Assembly: GCF_000172155.1 (NCBI RefSeq)
Contig: NZ_ABIZ01000001.1
Span: 1,488,001 to 1,552,000, forward strand
Reading direction: 5' to 3'
From: Verrucomicrobium spinosum DSM 4136 = JCM 18804
Lineage (GTDB): Bacteria > Verrucomicrobiota > Verrucomicrobiia > Verrucomicrobiales > Verrucomicrobiaceae
DNA length: 64,000 nt
Shown: positions 17,925-27,114 of the stretch, piece by piece
How positions within the stretch are numbered: the first letter of the stretch is position 1
Layout: every line of letters begins with the position of its first letter
Made by a program: the position numbers and the translations under genes
The notes under the pieces: model-generated
Database searches by the model: none
What the model saw: the letters and a program-made list of their open reading frames with translations, nothing else
Told to the model about the DNA's origin: nothing

Positions 17925-19802
17925 CTACCTCACCACCAAATACCCGCCCAGCACCAACACATCCATCTTGGTTCGAAGAAAGCACTCCAGGGCCTCGCGC
18001 GGATGGCAGACGACGGGTTCGTTCTCGTTGAAGGAGGTGTTCAGCACCATGGGCACGCCAGTGAGGGCGTGGAAGCGGCTGATGAGCTGGTGGTAGATGG
18101 GGTTGGTGTCGGCGGAGACGGTCTGGAGGCGGCCGCTGCCGTCCACATGGGTGACGGCGGGGATCTGGGGGCGCTTCTCCTCACGGAGCTGGAAGACCTG
18201 CATCATGAAAGGCACGTCGTCGTCGGTCTCGAACCAGGCGGGCACTTCCTCCCGAAGGACGCTGGGGGCGAAGGGCCGGAAGGATTCGCGACGCTTGATC
18301 TTGGCGTTGAGGATGTCCTTCATGTCGGCGCGGCGCGGATCGCCAAGGATGGAACGGTTGCCCAGGGCGCGCGGTCCCCATTCAAGGCGGCCCTGGAACC
18401 AGCCAATGACCTTGCCTTCGCTGATCGCGCGGGCGACGGCGTCGCAGAGGGGGGCTGCGTCAGGGTGCAGGGAGATGTGGCAGCCTGCTTCATCCAGGCG
18501 GGCTTTCTCTGACTCCAGCAGCGTGGTGAAGTCGGCCTCCGTGTACTCTGGGCCCCAGTAGGCGTGGCGGCAGTGGTGACGGGGCAGGGGGGCTAATGTT
18601 GAATTAGGAATGATGAATGAGGAATTTTTAGCTGCGGAATTCGGAATGGCCGGACTTGGGTCGGCGGAACTGGGGGCGATCTGGGCTGCCAATTTTGAAT
18701 TTTGAATTTTGAATTTTGAATTCGGAAATGTCTGCGCGACGACCATGGCGGAGCCGATGGCCCCGCCGGCATCGCCAGCGGCGCTCTGGATGTAGAGTTT
18801 CTTGAAAGGGCTGCGCTGGTAAACCTTGCCGTTGGCTACGGAGTTCATGGCACAGCCGCCGCTAAGGGTGAGGGCATCACAGCGATAACGGGGGTGCAAC
18901 TGCTCCAGGAGGGCGAAGAGGGCCTCCTCAAACATGGCCTGGATGGAGCGGGCGATGTTGCGATGCCGCTGCTCCAGCGGTTCGTCCTTTTTCCGAGCAG
19001 GGCCGAGGAGGGCTTCCAGTTCCGGGGTGAAGAGGGTGCCGACCTCTGGGGAGCCGTTGTCCCAGGAGTAGGGTACGGCCTCCCGATGGTGGCGGAAGTA
19101 GCGCAGGTCGAGCTGGAAGGTCCCATCGGGCTGCACGCGGACGATCTGGCGCATCTGGTCCAGGAAATGGGGCTGGCCGTAGGGGGCGAGGCCCATCACC
19201 TTGTACTCATCCCCATAGTGCGGGAAGCCCAGCCACTGGGTGAGGGCGGAGTAGAAGATGCCCAGGGAATGGGGAAAGTACACGCGCCCATCCACAGAGA
19301 GGTCCTGGCCGCGGCCCATGCCCCAGGCGGCGGAGGCGAAGTCGCCCATGCCGTCCACGGAAACATTGACCGCTTCCTCGAAGGGGCTGCAGAGGTAGGA
19401 AGAGGCGAGGTGGGCCAGGTGGTGCTCCACGTGGTGCACCTGCGCCTCTGGGTGCAGAGGCTGACCGGGGAAGGCGGTGTTGAGCGTGTCACGCAGGCTG
19501 GTGGTCTTGCCCAGTTTGGCGAGCCTGGCCAGGATCAGCTTTGGGGAGGGGAGGTGCCGCAAGACATGGAGGAGTCGCCGTCCATGGTTGACCTTGGGGT
19601 CAAGGTTGATGGCGATATGGCGGAGGTCGCCATAGGAGATGCCGGCCACCTCCAGGCAGTACTTGATGGACTCGGTGGGGAGGCCCGCCCAGTGCTTGAT
19701 GCGGCGGAAGCGCTCCTCTTCGACGGCAGCAATGACCTGCCCGTCCTGGAGGATGGCGGCGGAGGAGTCGCCGTGGTAGGCATTGAGGCCGAGAACGAAC
19801 AT
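17925..19802 (-). CDS. NodU/CmcH-type carbamoyltransferase with low-complexity insert
   Basis: 625 residues. The N-terminus MFVLGLNAYHGDSSAAIL, the His-rich motif VHHVEHHLAHLASSY (His123, 124, 127, 128 and 131) and LTLSGGCAMNSVANGK are classic for the NodU family, which transfers a carbamoyl group from carbamoyl phosphate through a carbamoyl-adenylate to a sugar hydroxyl. The C-terminal domain (GWFQGRLEWGPRALGNRSIL) is complete. About 45 residues at 359-405 are an insert absent from the usual family plan; it begins with NSKFKIQNSKL, encoded by heptanucleotide repeats at 18691-18723. The frame is not broken. A role in glycan decoration is likely. Confidence 0.92.
   Translation of the reverse strand: MFVLGLNAYHGDSSAAILQDGQVIAAVEEERFRRIKHWAGLPTESIKYCLEVAGISYGDLRHIAINLDPKVNHGRRLLHVLRHLPSPKLILARLAKLGKTTSLRDTLNTAFPGQPLHPEAQVHHVEHHLAHLASSYLCSPFEEAVNVSVDGMGDFASAAWGMGRGQDLSVDGRVYFPHSLGIFYSALTQWLGFPHYGDEYKVMGLAPYGQPHFLDQMRQIVRVQPDGTFQLDLRYFRHHREAVPYSWDNGSPEVGTLFTPELEALLGPARKKDEPLEQRHRNIARSIQAMFEEALFALLEQLHPRYRCDALTLSGGCAMNSVANGKVYQRSPFKKLYIQSAAGDAGGAIGSAMVVAQTFPNSKFKIQNSKLAAQIAPSSADPSPAIPNSAAKNSSFIIPNSTLAPLPRHHCRHAYWGPEYTEADFTTLLESEKARLDEAGCHISLHPDAAPLCDAVARAISEGKVIGWFQGRLEWGPRALGNRSILGDPRRADMKDILNAKIKRRESFRPFAPSVLREEVPAWFETDDDVPFMMQVFQLREEKRPQIPAVTHVDGSGRLQTVSADTNPIYHQLISRFHALTGVPMVLNTSFNENEPVVCHPREALECFLRTKMDVLVLGGYLVVR
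18691..18723. repeat. Heptanucleotide tandem repeat (TTTTGAA) inside the carbamoyltransferase gene
   Basis: About four and a half copies of a 7-bp unit lie in the coding region and are read on the minus strand as NSKFKIQNSK. Since 7 is not a multiple of 3, gain or loss of one unit would shift the frame, so this tract could act as an on/off site. The flanking ~100 bp, which encode the rest of the insert, show further GAATT-rich degenerate copies (18598-18650). Confidence 0.85.
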
Positions 19803-20069
19803 CTCTGAAACTTTTTTTTAGGAATTATTAAAAGGGCGACCGTCTTTCTCTGAGCACGCTACCGCCCTCAGTCAGTCGACCCGGAAAGTGCAGATTAGGG
19901 TATTAAACTCTGCGTAAATGAACAGTCAGAGGGGAGCGCGGACTCTAGCACCCCGCGACTCAGGAATGAAAGACAAATATGGCTGCTTTGCGCTCAAGAT
20001 TGTGTCGCTTCCGCCACAGAACGAATGTCATGGGGACTAGGATCATCTTATCAGGAACGAAAGATCTTG

Positions 20070-21221
20070 CTAGGAAGCCCTGACGTAGGCCTCTCCACGA
20101 TATTGGAACCGATGGGAAAAGCGAAGCAGGGGTTGCTCCAGCCACCGGAAGGAGAGGGCTGCCAGCGCCAGCGTGGCCACCAATGCGAGCGAGGTCACCC
20201 AAGCATCACTGAGGCTGACTAATTGTGGATTTCGACCCAAGATGAACCCATGGAGGAGTCCATTGACTGGTTGATGCAAAAGGTAGATGGCATATGACCG
20301 TACTCCAAACCAAACCAAGATTGGGTGGGCCAAGGCCCGTCCATGTGGAGAGTTTTGTCGGAGGAGAGTGAGCAAAATTCCCAGGCCATAGCCTAGGGCG
20401 AGTAGAAAGTGAGGTTGTGTGGTGAACCCGCCCCGGATCTTGATGAAGCAGCCTACTGCAAGGAGGGAGACCCACATGGCGGCTAGCAACCCAAAGTGCC
20501 TCGCAGCGACGGTCAGAAATTTTTGGTGCTGAAAACCAATCGCAAGGAGGGAGCCCATGAGTAGCGAGTCAAGGCGCCATGGAGTGTTCACGAATGCGTG
20601 AAAACCGGGACTGAGCCATCGAAGCGCAGGGGCGAACACGATCCCTGCCACCACAAGCGAGATGAATATTCGGCGCGGAAGGAGCACTGCCGCAAATGGC
20701 GCCAGGAGGTAAAACTGCTCTTCCACCGCTAGTGACCATGTAACGGCGATCCAATGGGGCCCCCAGCCCCCCTTGATTCCCATAAAGATGTTCTGGGTAA
20801 AGGTGGCGTACGCGCCCAAGGGAAGGGGGTTCTCAAAGAGTAAGCTAAAGCGAGGATCCTTAGGGAGCGGGGTGAGCGTGACGACCCCGACGAAGCTAGC
20901 AAATAGCAAATAATACAACGGGAGAATCCGGAATGCCCGCCGGATGTAAAAGGTGGCAAAAACGTTGGGCGAGTTTTTGGCCAAGAGAAGGATGTTTGTG
21001 ATAAGAAATCCAGAGAGAACAAAAAATAGGTCTACGCCGCTCCAAGTGAACCCCAAGACCTTGGAGGCTACGCGAGCGAGTCGGTCAGAATCGGGTATCA
21101 CTGAGCAACTGACGTAGTGCCAGACCAGCACCATGAGAATGGCGATGCCCCGGATCCCATCCAACTGTGGGATGCGCCGCAAATCAGGCATGAAAGAACT
21201 GAGCTGTGGGGAAGAGTTCAC
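20070..21221 (-). CDS. OafA/YrhL-type acyltransferase 3 family membrane protein
   Basis: 383 residues with about ten membrane segments. The N-terminal block RRIPQLDGIRGIAILMVLVW with HY at its end, then SGVDLFFVLSGFLITNILL and RAFRILPLYYLLF, are the three standard motifs of the acyltransferase 3 family. Such proteins O-acetylate surface sugars, moving acetyl groups across the membrane. The start may be the second Met (MPDLRRIPQ, residue 11). The 267 bp to the carbamoyltransferase gene hold no further gene; an A/T-rich patch at 19808-19832 could belong to a promoter for that gene, but I cannot assign boxes. Confidence 0.88.
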   Translation of the reverse strand: MNSSPQLSSFMPDLRRIPQLDGIRGIAILMVLVWHYVSCSVIPDSDRLARVASKVLGFTWSGVDLFFVLSGFLITNILLLAKNSPNVFATFYIRRAFRILPLYYLLFASFVGVVTLTPLPKDPRFSLLFENPLPLGAYATFTQNIFMGIKGGWGPHWIAVTWSLAVEEQFYLLAPFAAVLLPRRIFISLVVAGIVFAPALRWLSPGFHAFVNTPWRLDSLLMGSLLAIGFQHQKFLTVAARHFGLLAAMWVSLLAVGCFIKIRGGFTTQPHFLLALGYGLGILLTLLRQNSPHGRALAHPILVWFGVRSYAIYLLHQPVNGLLHGFILGRNPQLVSLSDAWVTSLALVATLALAALSFRWLEQPLLRFSHRFQYRGEAYVRAS

Positions 21222-21346
21222 CGGTCAGGACTGGTCTGAGATCGGTGAAGCCATGCTGTGGAGTTCGTATTCTGACAAGGAGCAATGATCTAAAAATCGC
21301 CCTGCCGACGGTGATCAAAAACGGAAATGCTGGATGGCCCAGAATT

Positions 21347-21664
21347 TCACGGCCGCACGACGACGCGGCCATTGATATAGTCCAGACAGCGCTCCCGCAG
21401 CCCATGCTGGGAGGTCTTGGGGAAGTGCACGGTGATCCGCCCCATGCGGTAGCGCCGGTAGTCTGGCACCACCTCATCTGGGAGCCACAGGACCTGACAC
21501 CAGGCGCGGCCTCGCATGGGGCCGCTGGCACACCGCACGTACTCGAAGGTCATCACCCGCTTGGGATGATGGGGCGCTTGCTCCGCATGGACGCGGGCAA
21601 GGTGCTCGCTGAAAGCTTCAGTGTAGATGACGCCGCAAGGCAGTCTGGCTAACGTGCAGGGCAT
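21347..21664 (-). CDS. Small hypothetical protein, possibly a remnant
   Basis: 105 residues, no recognised domain. The sequence is rich in Arg and Val, with two tryptophans in AWCQVLWLPDEVVPDYRRYR, and looks protein-like from about residue 35 on. The N-terminal third may be an extension into repeat DNA. A plus-strand frame covers the same bases (21206-21652) but looks less protein-like. It lies beside the acyltransferase gene and the dispersed-repeat module, so it could be the end of a gene damaged by repeat insertion. Low certainty. Confidence 0.35.
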   Translation of the reverse strand: MPCTLARLPCGVIYTEAFSEHLARVHAEQAPHHPKRVMTFEYVRCASGPMRGRAWCQVLWLPDEVVPDYRRYRMGRITVHFPKTSQHGLRERCLDYINGRVVVRP

Positions 21665-21730
21665 TGGTCGCTGGGCTTATAGCACGATGGAGACCAGGGC
21701 GCGAGTGCTTTGGCGGGAGGAAATGCTGGG

Positions 21731-21810
21731 CCCGGAGCAGTGCGTCAGTGGGCTGTGCGTCAGTGGGCAAGGTGTTGGGAGTGAATTTGTACGGAGTGCA
21801 GGCTTCAGCC
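21731..21810. repeat. Single copy related to the 150-bp tandem unit
   Basis: This stretch has the same order of elements as the array at 59643-61500: GTGCGTCAGT blocks, AAGGTGTTGG, a TGTACGGAGT core and a GCTTCAGCC end. It differs at many bases. It shows that the tandem unit also occurs singly, next to a palindromic repeat module. Confidence 0.7.
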
Positions 21811-22032
21811 CAATGCCATCAGGGAAAAGCTGGTGAGGTCGATGATTTGCCTTTGGCGAACGAGCTGAGGGCTGAAAGCCCGGCATGATAGCAGCCTTGG
21901 GCAACGCCCAAGGTAGGCGCTCGTTTTAGATCTTGAGGGCTGTAGGCCCGACGTCATTCAGGGATGCTCGTCATAGGCAGACTTGATGACACCGGGCCTA
22001 CAGCCCTCATGGGTAGTTTGGCCATCTATCCC

Positions 22033-22047
22033 TGGGGCGCTGCCCCA
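22033..22047. repeat. Left target-site duplication of the IS4-family element
   Basis: TGGGGCGCTGCCCCA is repeated exactly at 23395-23409, directly outside both ends of the element. The intact copy of this region near 58772 has one such block, which supports a 15-bp duplication. The target itself is a near-perfect palindrome. Confidence 0.85.
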
Positions 22048-23394
22048 TAAGCGCTAACTTAACATAGACATGGTAGGATTTTTTGGCTAGCGTGCGGCAT
22101 GCCCTCCTTGCCCGATGAGAACTGGGATTACCTTTTGAGTCTGCTTCCGGAGAATTGGGAGTCATTGGCCAAGACGACCGGGGCCGTCCAGCGCCTGCGT
22201 GGCGCGGAGTCTTTGAGCAGTCTGTTGCGTGTTTTACTGCTGCATGCAGGTCACGGCTGTTCTTTGCGCACTGCTTCTGTGGTAGGCAAGGCAGCAGGCT
22301 GGATCAGCATGTCTGATGTGGCCCTGCACAAGAGGTTTGCTCTGTGCGAGGGGTGGCTGCAGCAGCTTTGCGCAGGGCTTTTTGCCCAAAGTCGGTTGCA
22401 ACTGCCGGCGGCTTACCGCGGCTTGAAGCTGCGCTTGGTGGATGGCACGACCATCAAGGAGCCCGGCGCCACGGGCAGTCAATGGCGCATCCACTACAGC
22501 TTGCGAGTGCCTGATTGGCATTGTGACTTTTTCCGTCTCAATCCAGTCAGGGGCTCTGGCAATGGCGAATCGCTCAAGCATTTTGAAGTTGCCCCTGGAG
22601 ACTGCTTCTTGGCAGACCGCGGCTTTAGCCACCTGTTGGGGATCGAGCATGTCTATCGGGGCGGGGCGCATGTGATCATGCGGCTTAACGAACAAAACAC
22701 CCCATTGGAAGATGAGCAGGGACGTCCAGTTGTCCTGCTGCCCTGGCTCCGCAAGCTCAAGCAGCCGGGAGCGGCGGCGGGCCTGGATCTTTGGGTGCGC
22801 CCACGTAAGGAGGACTCCTTGGAAAAGCGTGTGCCAGTGCGTCTGTGCGCCGTGCGCAAAAGCGTGGAAGCTGCCGCTTTGGCACAACGCAAAGTGCAGC
22901 GACGCGCTCAACAAGATCAGACCAAACTGCGCGCAGCCACCTTGGAGCACACGGCTTGGATCGTGGTGCTGACCACCGTGCCAAGGGACACGCTGAGCGA
23001 TGTAGAGGTGCTTCAATGGTATCGGGTGCGCTGGCAAATTGAACTGGCTTTCAAGAGGCTCAAATCACTGGGAGATGTCGGACACCTGCCCAAAAGTGAT
23101 GAGCGATCCAGTCGAGCGTGGGTCTACGCCAAACTGCTCATTGCTTTACTCAGTGAAAAGATGCAGCGCCACGCGGCGGCCCTTTCCCCCTGGGGAGGAC
23201 GTTGGCTGGAGAATGAAACGCCCCCGCAGCCACTGGCGGGAGACTGAGTGGCTCATTGAGTTGATCCAGGCGGCTACTTGGCCGCCGCTGCGAATCGCTG
23301 ACTGTCTGAGTTCCTGGAATCAGATCGCTCAAGACTCGCCGAACGAAAGCGAAAAAGAATGCCGCGTGTTCAAAGCCTCTTAAGTTAGCGCTTA
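22048..23394 (+). mobile_element. IS4-family insertion sequence, 1347 bp, complete ends
   Basis: The element begins TAAGCGCTAACTTAA and ends with its exact complement (15-bp inverted repeats). It is flanked by a 15-bp direct repeat and encodes one transposase. Length and gene content fit the IS4 family. It interrupts repeat module A in the middle of a TGGGGCGCTGCCCCA palindrome. The transposase stop codon lies in the right inverted repeat. The transposase carries a frameshift (next entry), so this copy may be inactive. Confidence 0.9.
22099..23383 (+). pseudogene. IS4-family transposase, frameshifted near the C-terminus
   Basis: The first frame runs 22099-23247 (382 residues) with catalytic Asp115 (LVDGTTIK), Asp173 (FLADRGFSH) and the Y-x2-R-x3-E-x6-K signature at Tyr308, Arg311, Glu315 and Lys322. 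It then ends in an unrelated PPQPLAGD tail. The +1 frame from 23219 continues with RPRSHWRETEWLIELIQ up to 23383, the C-terminal helix region expected in this family. Taking out one base of the five-C run at 23221-23225 restores one frame of about 427 residues. A single-base insertion, a read error or programmed frameshifting could explain it. All catalytic residues precede the shift. Confidence 0.85.
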
Positions 23395-23409
23395 TGGGGC
23401 GCTGCCCCA
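23395..23409. repeat. Right target-site duplication of the IS4-family element
   Basis: Second copy of TGGGGCGCTGCCCCA, directly after the right inverted repeat. The sequence that follows (GGCTGGTATGA) continues repeat module A as in the intact copy at 58788. Confidence 0.85.
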
Positions 23410-23552
23410 GGCTGGTATGACTCCGGACCGTTGGTCCTCAGTTTCATCATGCAACGGCGTTGATCGCGTTGCCCAACCTTTTCCCTGATGGCATTGGGCT
23501 TCAGCCTGCGGATGCTGGTGATTGGTGCTTGGTTCTGGGGGTGGGGAAACGA

Positions 23553-23581
23553 AAATGGCCGTCGGGGTGCGACGGCCATTT
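23553..23581 (-). terminator. Rho-independent terminator of the superoxide dismutase gene
   Basis: A perfect 12-bp stem (AAATGGCCGTCG with its complement) encloses a 5-base loop at 23565-23569. On the minus strand the stem is followed by a T-rich run (TTTTCGTTTCC). It lies 32 bp beyond the stop codon of the gene at 23613. Confidence 0.85.
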
Positions 23582-23612
23582 GAGAGGGAGGGCAGAGATT
23601 TGGGCGCGGCGA

Positions 23613-24218
<606 letters not shown>

Positions 24219-24451
24219 GGTGTGGTTCCGTTCAGTGTTTTAGGTTTGAACTCGGGAAAAGTGCTAGCAGGGATACGCCACGCGGCAAGGGAAGGTTTGG
24301 GGATTGGTGCGGTGACAGGGGAAATACGAAGAGCATCGCGGAGCAGTTGTCCAATGGACCTGTGAAAAGTGGTCATGTGTGTGTTTCCCCGTTTGAACCG
24401 GATGTCTTCGGACGTTAGTAGGGGCTTCATTCACATTTCGTACACCTTTGC

Positions 24452-25537
24452 ATGACCCTGCCTGAACCGAGCGCGACCGGTGATATTCTGAAGGCCTTCT
24501 TGAGCATTCTCTTTGAGGGGGCTCCCTACATCCTGGTCGGCACTTTGCTGTCGGGGTTTATTGATGCCTTCCTCCCTGCGAAGCTCCTGGAGCGTGTGCT
24601 CCCGAAGAATCGTGTCCTCTCCACCTTTGCGGCGGGCTTTCTGGGGCTGGTGTTCCCAGTGTGTGAGTGTGCGGTGGTCCCGGTGGTGCGAAGGCTGGTG
24701 CAGAAGGGGTTGCCGATCTCCTGCGGCATCACCTACCTGTTGAGTGCCCCTATCATCAACCCCATCGTCATCGCGAGTACGCTCACGGCCTTCAAGGAGT
24801 TCCAGAAGATAGACGGGGTGTTTGGCATCGGGAATGCAACCATGACGCTGTCCCGCATCACCCTGGGCTACGCGGTGGCCGTCATTGTGGGGCTGGTGCT
24901 GATCCGGAAGAAGCCGGCGGATGTGCTCACAGACGCAGTGGTCCGGGGCATTGGCAAGGGGGCGGCGGCCAATGGCGCGCCCCAGACCTTCGATGCGAAA
25001 CTGACGCATGCCATGCGCACGGCCATGCGGGACTTCCTGGACACGGCGATGTACTTCACCATCGGGGTGATCATCACCGCCGCCTTCAACACGCAGGTGG
25101 ACCAGAGCAAGATCACGGCGGTGGCGGGGAATGAGCTCTTTGCAGTGCCCTCGCTCATGGGCCTGGCTTTTGCCCTGGCGCTGTGCAGCACGTCGGACGC
25201 GTTTATCGCCGCGCCCATGGACAGCTTCTCCAATGCGGCCAAGCTGGCGTTCCTGGTCTTCGGCCCCATGTTGGATGTGAAGCTGGTCTTCATGTACTCC
25301 TCGGTTTTCCGCCGGAAGTTCCTGGTCGGGCTGTGTGCGGCCATCTTCCTGCTCGTGGCTCTGCTTTGCGAGCCGTGGGCGAAGTGGGTGGGCAAGCTTT
25401 CCAACAAGCCGGTGCCCACTGCTGTCTCAAGTATGGGTGCAGGTGGGCCCGCGGGTGCTCCTGCTGCGGCCCCGGCCTCACCTCCAGCACCCGCGTCCGC
25501 CGTATCTCCCTCATCTTCAACTGAAGCCAAACCATGA
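24452..25537 (+). CDS. ArsP/YcgR-like permease (DUF318 family)
   Basis: 361 residues with 8-10 membrane segments. [18 protein letters not shown] at 65-82 contains the Cys-Glu-Cys (71-73) and Arg residues typical of the ArsP_1/DUF318 permease family, and [15 protein letters not shown] is the next conserved block. The family moves organic arsenicals or metal species, and many members act with a TIGR03943-type partner. That partner overlaps the stop here by 4 bp (25534). The last ~50 residues are an Ala/Pro-rich tail. Substrate is unknown; the partner's His-rich domain points to a transition metal. Confidence 0.88.
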   Translation: MTLPEPSATGDILKAFLSILFEGAPYILVGTLLSGFIDAFLPAKLLERVLPKNRVLSTFAAGFLGLVFPVCECAVVPVVRRLVQKGLPISCGITYLLSAPIINPIVIASTLTAFKEFQKIDGVFGIGNATMTLSRITLGYAVAVIVGLVLIRKKPADVLTDAVVRGIGKGAAANGAPQTFDAKLTHAMRTAMRDFLDTAMYFTIGVIITAAFNTQVDQSKITAVAGNELFAVPSLMGLAFALALCSTSDAFIAAPMDSFSNAAKLAFLVFGPMLDVKLVFMYSSVFRRKFLVGLCAAIFLLVALLCEPWAKWVGKLSNKPVPTAVSSMGAGGPAGAPAAAPASPPAPASAVSPSSSTEAKP

Positions 25538-26928
25538 CGAAACGCACTGCCATTCATGTGACCAGCGTTCTGCTCCTGATGTTGTGGGGCGCAGTAATGC
25601 TCTACTTCTATACCAGCGGCCGACTGGTGAACTACCTGCCTGCAGACGGGATTTTCCGGCCCATGGTCTTGGTGGCCGGTATCGGTCTCATGATCCTGGC
25701 GCTGTTCAATCTGGTTACGACCACGGCGAAGGAAGCGGATTGCTGCTCGGATGACGCAGACGCAGGCGGATGTTGTGGTCACGACCACGACCACGACCAT
25801 GACCATGATCATGATCACGATCACGGACACAAGCATGATCACGCCCATGGCCACCAGCATGGGCATGTGCACGGGCCCGGGTGCAGCCATGAGCATGGGC
25901 ATGGGCACAGTCATGGTCTTGAGGCTGCCTATGAAAAAGCTGCGGCACCTGTGCAATCGCAGGTGCATGTGCATGGTCTTGGCTGCGGCCATGGGCATCA
26001 CGAGAATGAGGTGGCGCATGGGCGCACTCATGCTCATTCCCATGAACCAGGGGTGAAGCAAGGGTGCTGCGGTCATGACCATCACGACCATGGACACAGT
26101 CATGGCCATGATCATCATCACGACCATACGCATGATCATGACCACGACCATACGCATGCCCATGGCATTCTGGAGGAAAGCGGTGTGGTCGGCCGGTTGG
26201 TCGCCATTTTCCTGTTGGCGGTCCCGGTGAGCTACGCGGCGATCAACACGCCGGACCAGTTCAGCTCCCGGGCGGTGGTTAACAAGGGATTGTACAACCA
26301 GAACTATGGTCAGGGCGGGCTGGCCGACCAGTTCTCACTGAAAAAAGAGGCGGGTAATCGTGGGACGGGGAGTCCGACGATGGCAGGGACCTCTTCTGCG
26401 GACTCGCCTCCCGGCCCCCAGGCGGCCGCTGGACAGCCGGGGGATGTGATGCCGCCCGTGAATCCGCAGGAGCTGGACCGGCAGGCCAAGAGTGCCGGTG
26501 CCGAGGCCAAAAACTACGGCCACTTCACCCTGGCGGATCTGGAGGCCCAAGTGCCGCGCAGCAAGGAGGGCAACTTCATGCTGGAGGTGCCGGAGATCTT
26601 CTACACCGCTGGCGACAAGGAGGTGCAGTCCGTGCTCAACGGCCAGTCTGTGGAAACGATCGCGCAGGTGATGCCGGAGAAGGTGAACAATGATGCGGGG
26701 ACCCGGGTGCGCATTTTCCGCCTGCAGGTGCAGTGTTGCGCGGCTGACGCCCGGCCATACTCGATCCCAGTGGAGTTCGGGAAGGCCCCGCCCGCCTTCA
26801 AAGACATGGGCTGGGTGAAGGTGATCGGAAAGGTCACCTACCGGCAGGAGGGAAATCAGACGGTGCCCATGGTGGAGGCGGTGAGCATGGTGGAGACGGC
26901 CGAGCCGGACTCCAAGATGATCTATTGA
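25534..26928 (+). CDS. TIGR03943/YcgQ-like permease partner with long His-rich domain
   Basis: 464 residues. Two N-terminal membrane helices (about 9-26 and 42-62) are followed at 70-212 by a region made mostly of His-Asp and His-Gly pairs with Cys pairs (DCCSDD, GGCCGH, QGCCGH). A third helix lies near 220-236, and then a soluble C-terminal domain ends with [20 protein letters not shown], the conserved block of the family. In Bacillus the homologous pair is YcgR/YcgQ. The His/Cys region should bind Zn, Ni, Co or Cu and might buffer metal at the permease. It is far longer than in usual family members. Likely co-translated with the permease. Confidence 0.88.
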   Translation: MTKRTAIHVTSVLLLMLWGAVMLYFYTSGRLVNYLPADGIFRPMVLVAGIGLMILALFNLVTTTAKEADCCSDDADAGGCCGHDHDHDHDHDHDHDHGHKHDHAHGHQHGHVHGPGCSHEHGHGHSHGLEAAYEKAAAPVQSQVHVHGLGCGHGHHENEVAHGRTHAHSHEPGVKQGCCGHDHHDHGHSHGHDHHHDHTHDHDHDHTHAHGILEESGVVGRLVAIFLLAVPVSYAAINTPDQFSSRAVVNKGLYNQNYGQGGLADQFSLKKEAGNRGTGSPTMAGTSSADSPPGPQAAAGQPGDVMPPVNPQELDRQAKSAGAEAKNYGHFTLADLEAQVPRSKEGNFMLEVPEIFYTAGDKEVQSVLNGQSVETIAQVMPEKVNNDAGTRVRIFRLQVQCCAADARPYSIPVEFGKAPPAFKDMGWVKVIGKVTYRQEGNQTVPMVEAVSMVETAEPDSKMIY

Positions 26929-27114
26929 GATTGATTTGATCTGAAAAGGGAGCAGCCGGGGCGGTGAGGCGCGATCTGAAGGAGTCAGATCCCGCCTGGT
27001 TCTGGTAAAATGGATGTCAGCGCCCTAACGGGGCTGGCCATGGAATGAGAGGTGCTCTGTGGGAGGACGGCAGTGGCCGTGTGGAGGTACATGGAGCACG
27101 ATATTTACTAATGC

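Larger units (their letters stand above)
21810..23497. repeat. Dispersed repeat module, copy A, split by an IS4-family element
   Basis: The module is bounded by inverted 19-bp ends: CCAATGCCATCAGGGAAAA at 21810-21828 and its complement at 23479-23497. Without the IS and one target copy it is about 326 bp. Inside are several hairpins, such as GGGCTGAAAGCCC near 21866 and a 16-bp inverted pair GAGGGCTGTAGGCCCG at 21935-21950 and 21993-22008. Copies B (58553-58923) and C (28603-30733, opposite orientation) share ends and parts of the core. Such size, ends and lack of a gene suggest a MITE-like element or a complex REP-type element. Confidence 0.8.

Noticed and set aside
18894-19808. 304-codon plus-strand frame opposite the carbamoyltransferase
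   Set aside because: Shadow of a GC-rich gene; the minus strand shows all NodU motifs.
24868-26163. 431-codon minus-strand frame opposite the His-rich gene
   Set aside because: It is the complement of CAT/GAC-rich codons (Met/Val runs) and overlaps two well-supported genes.
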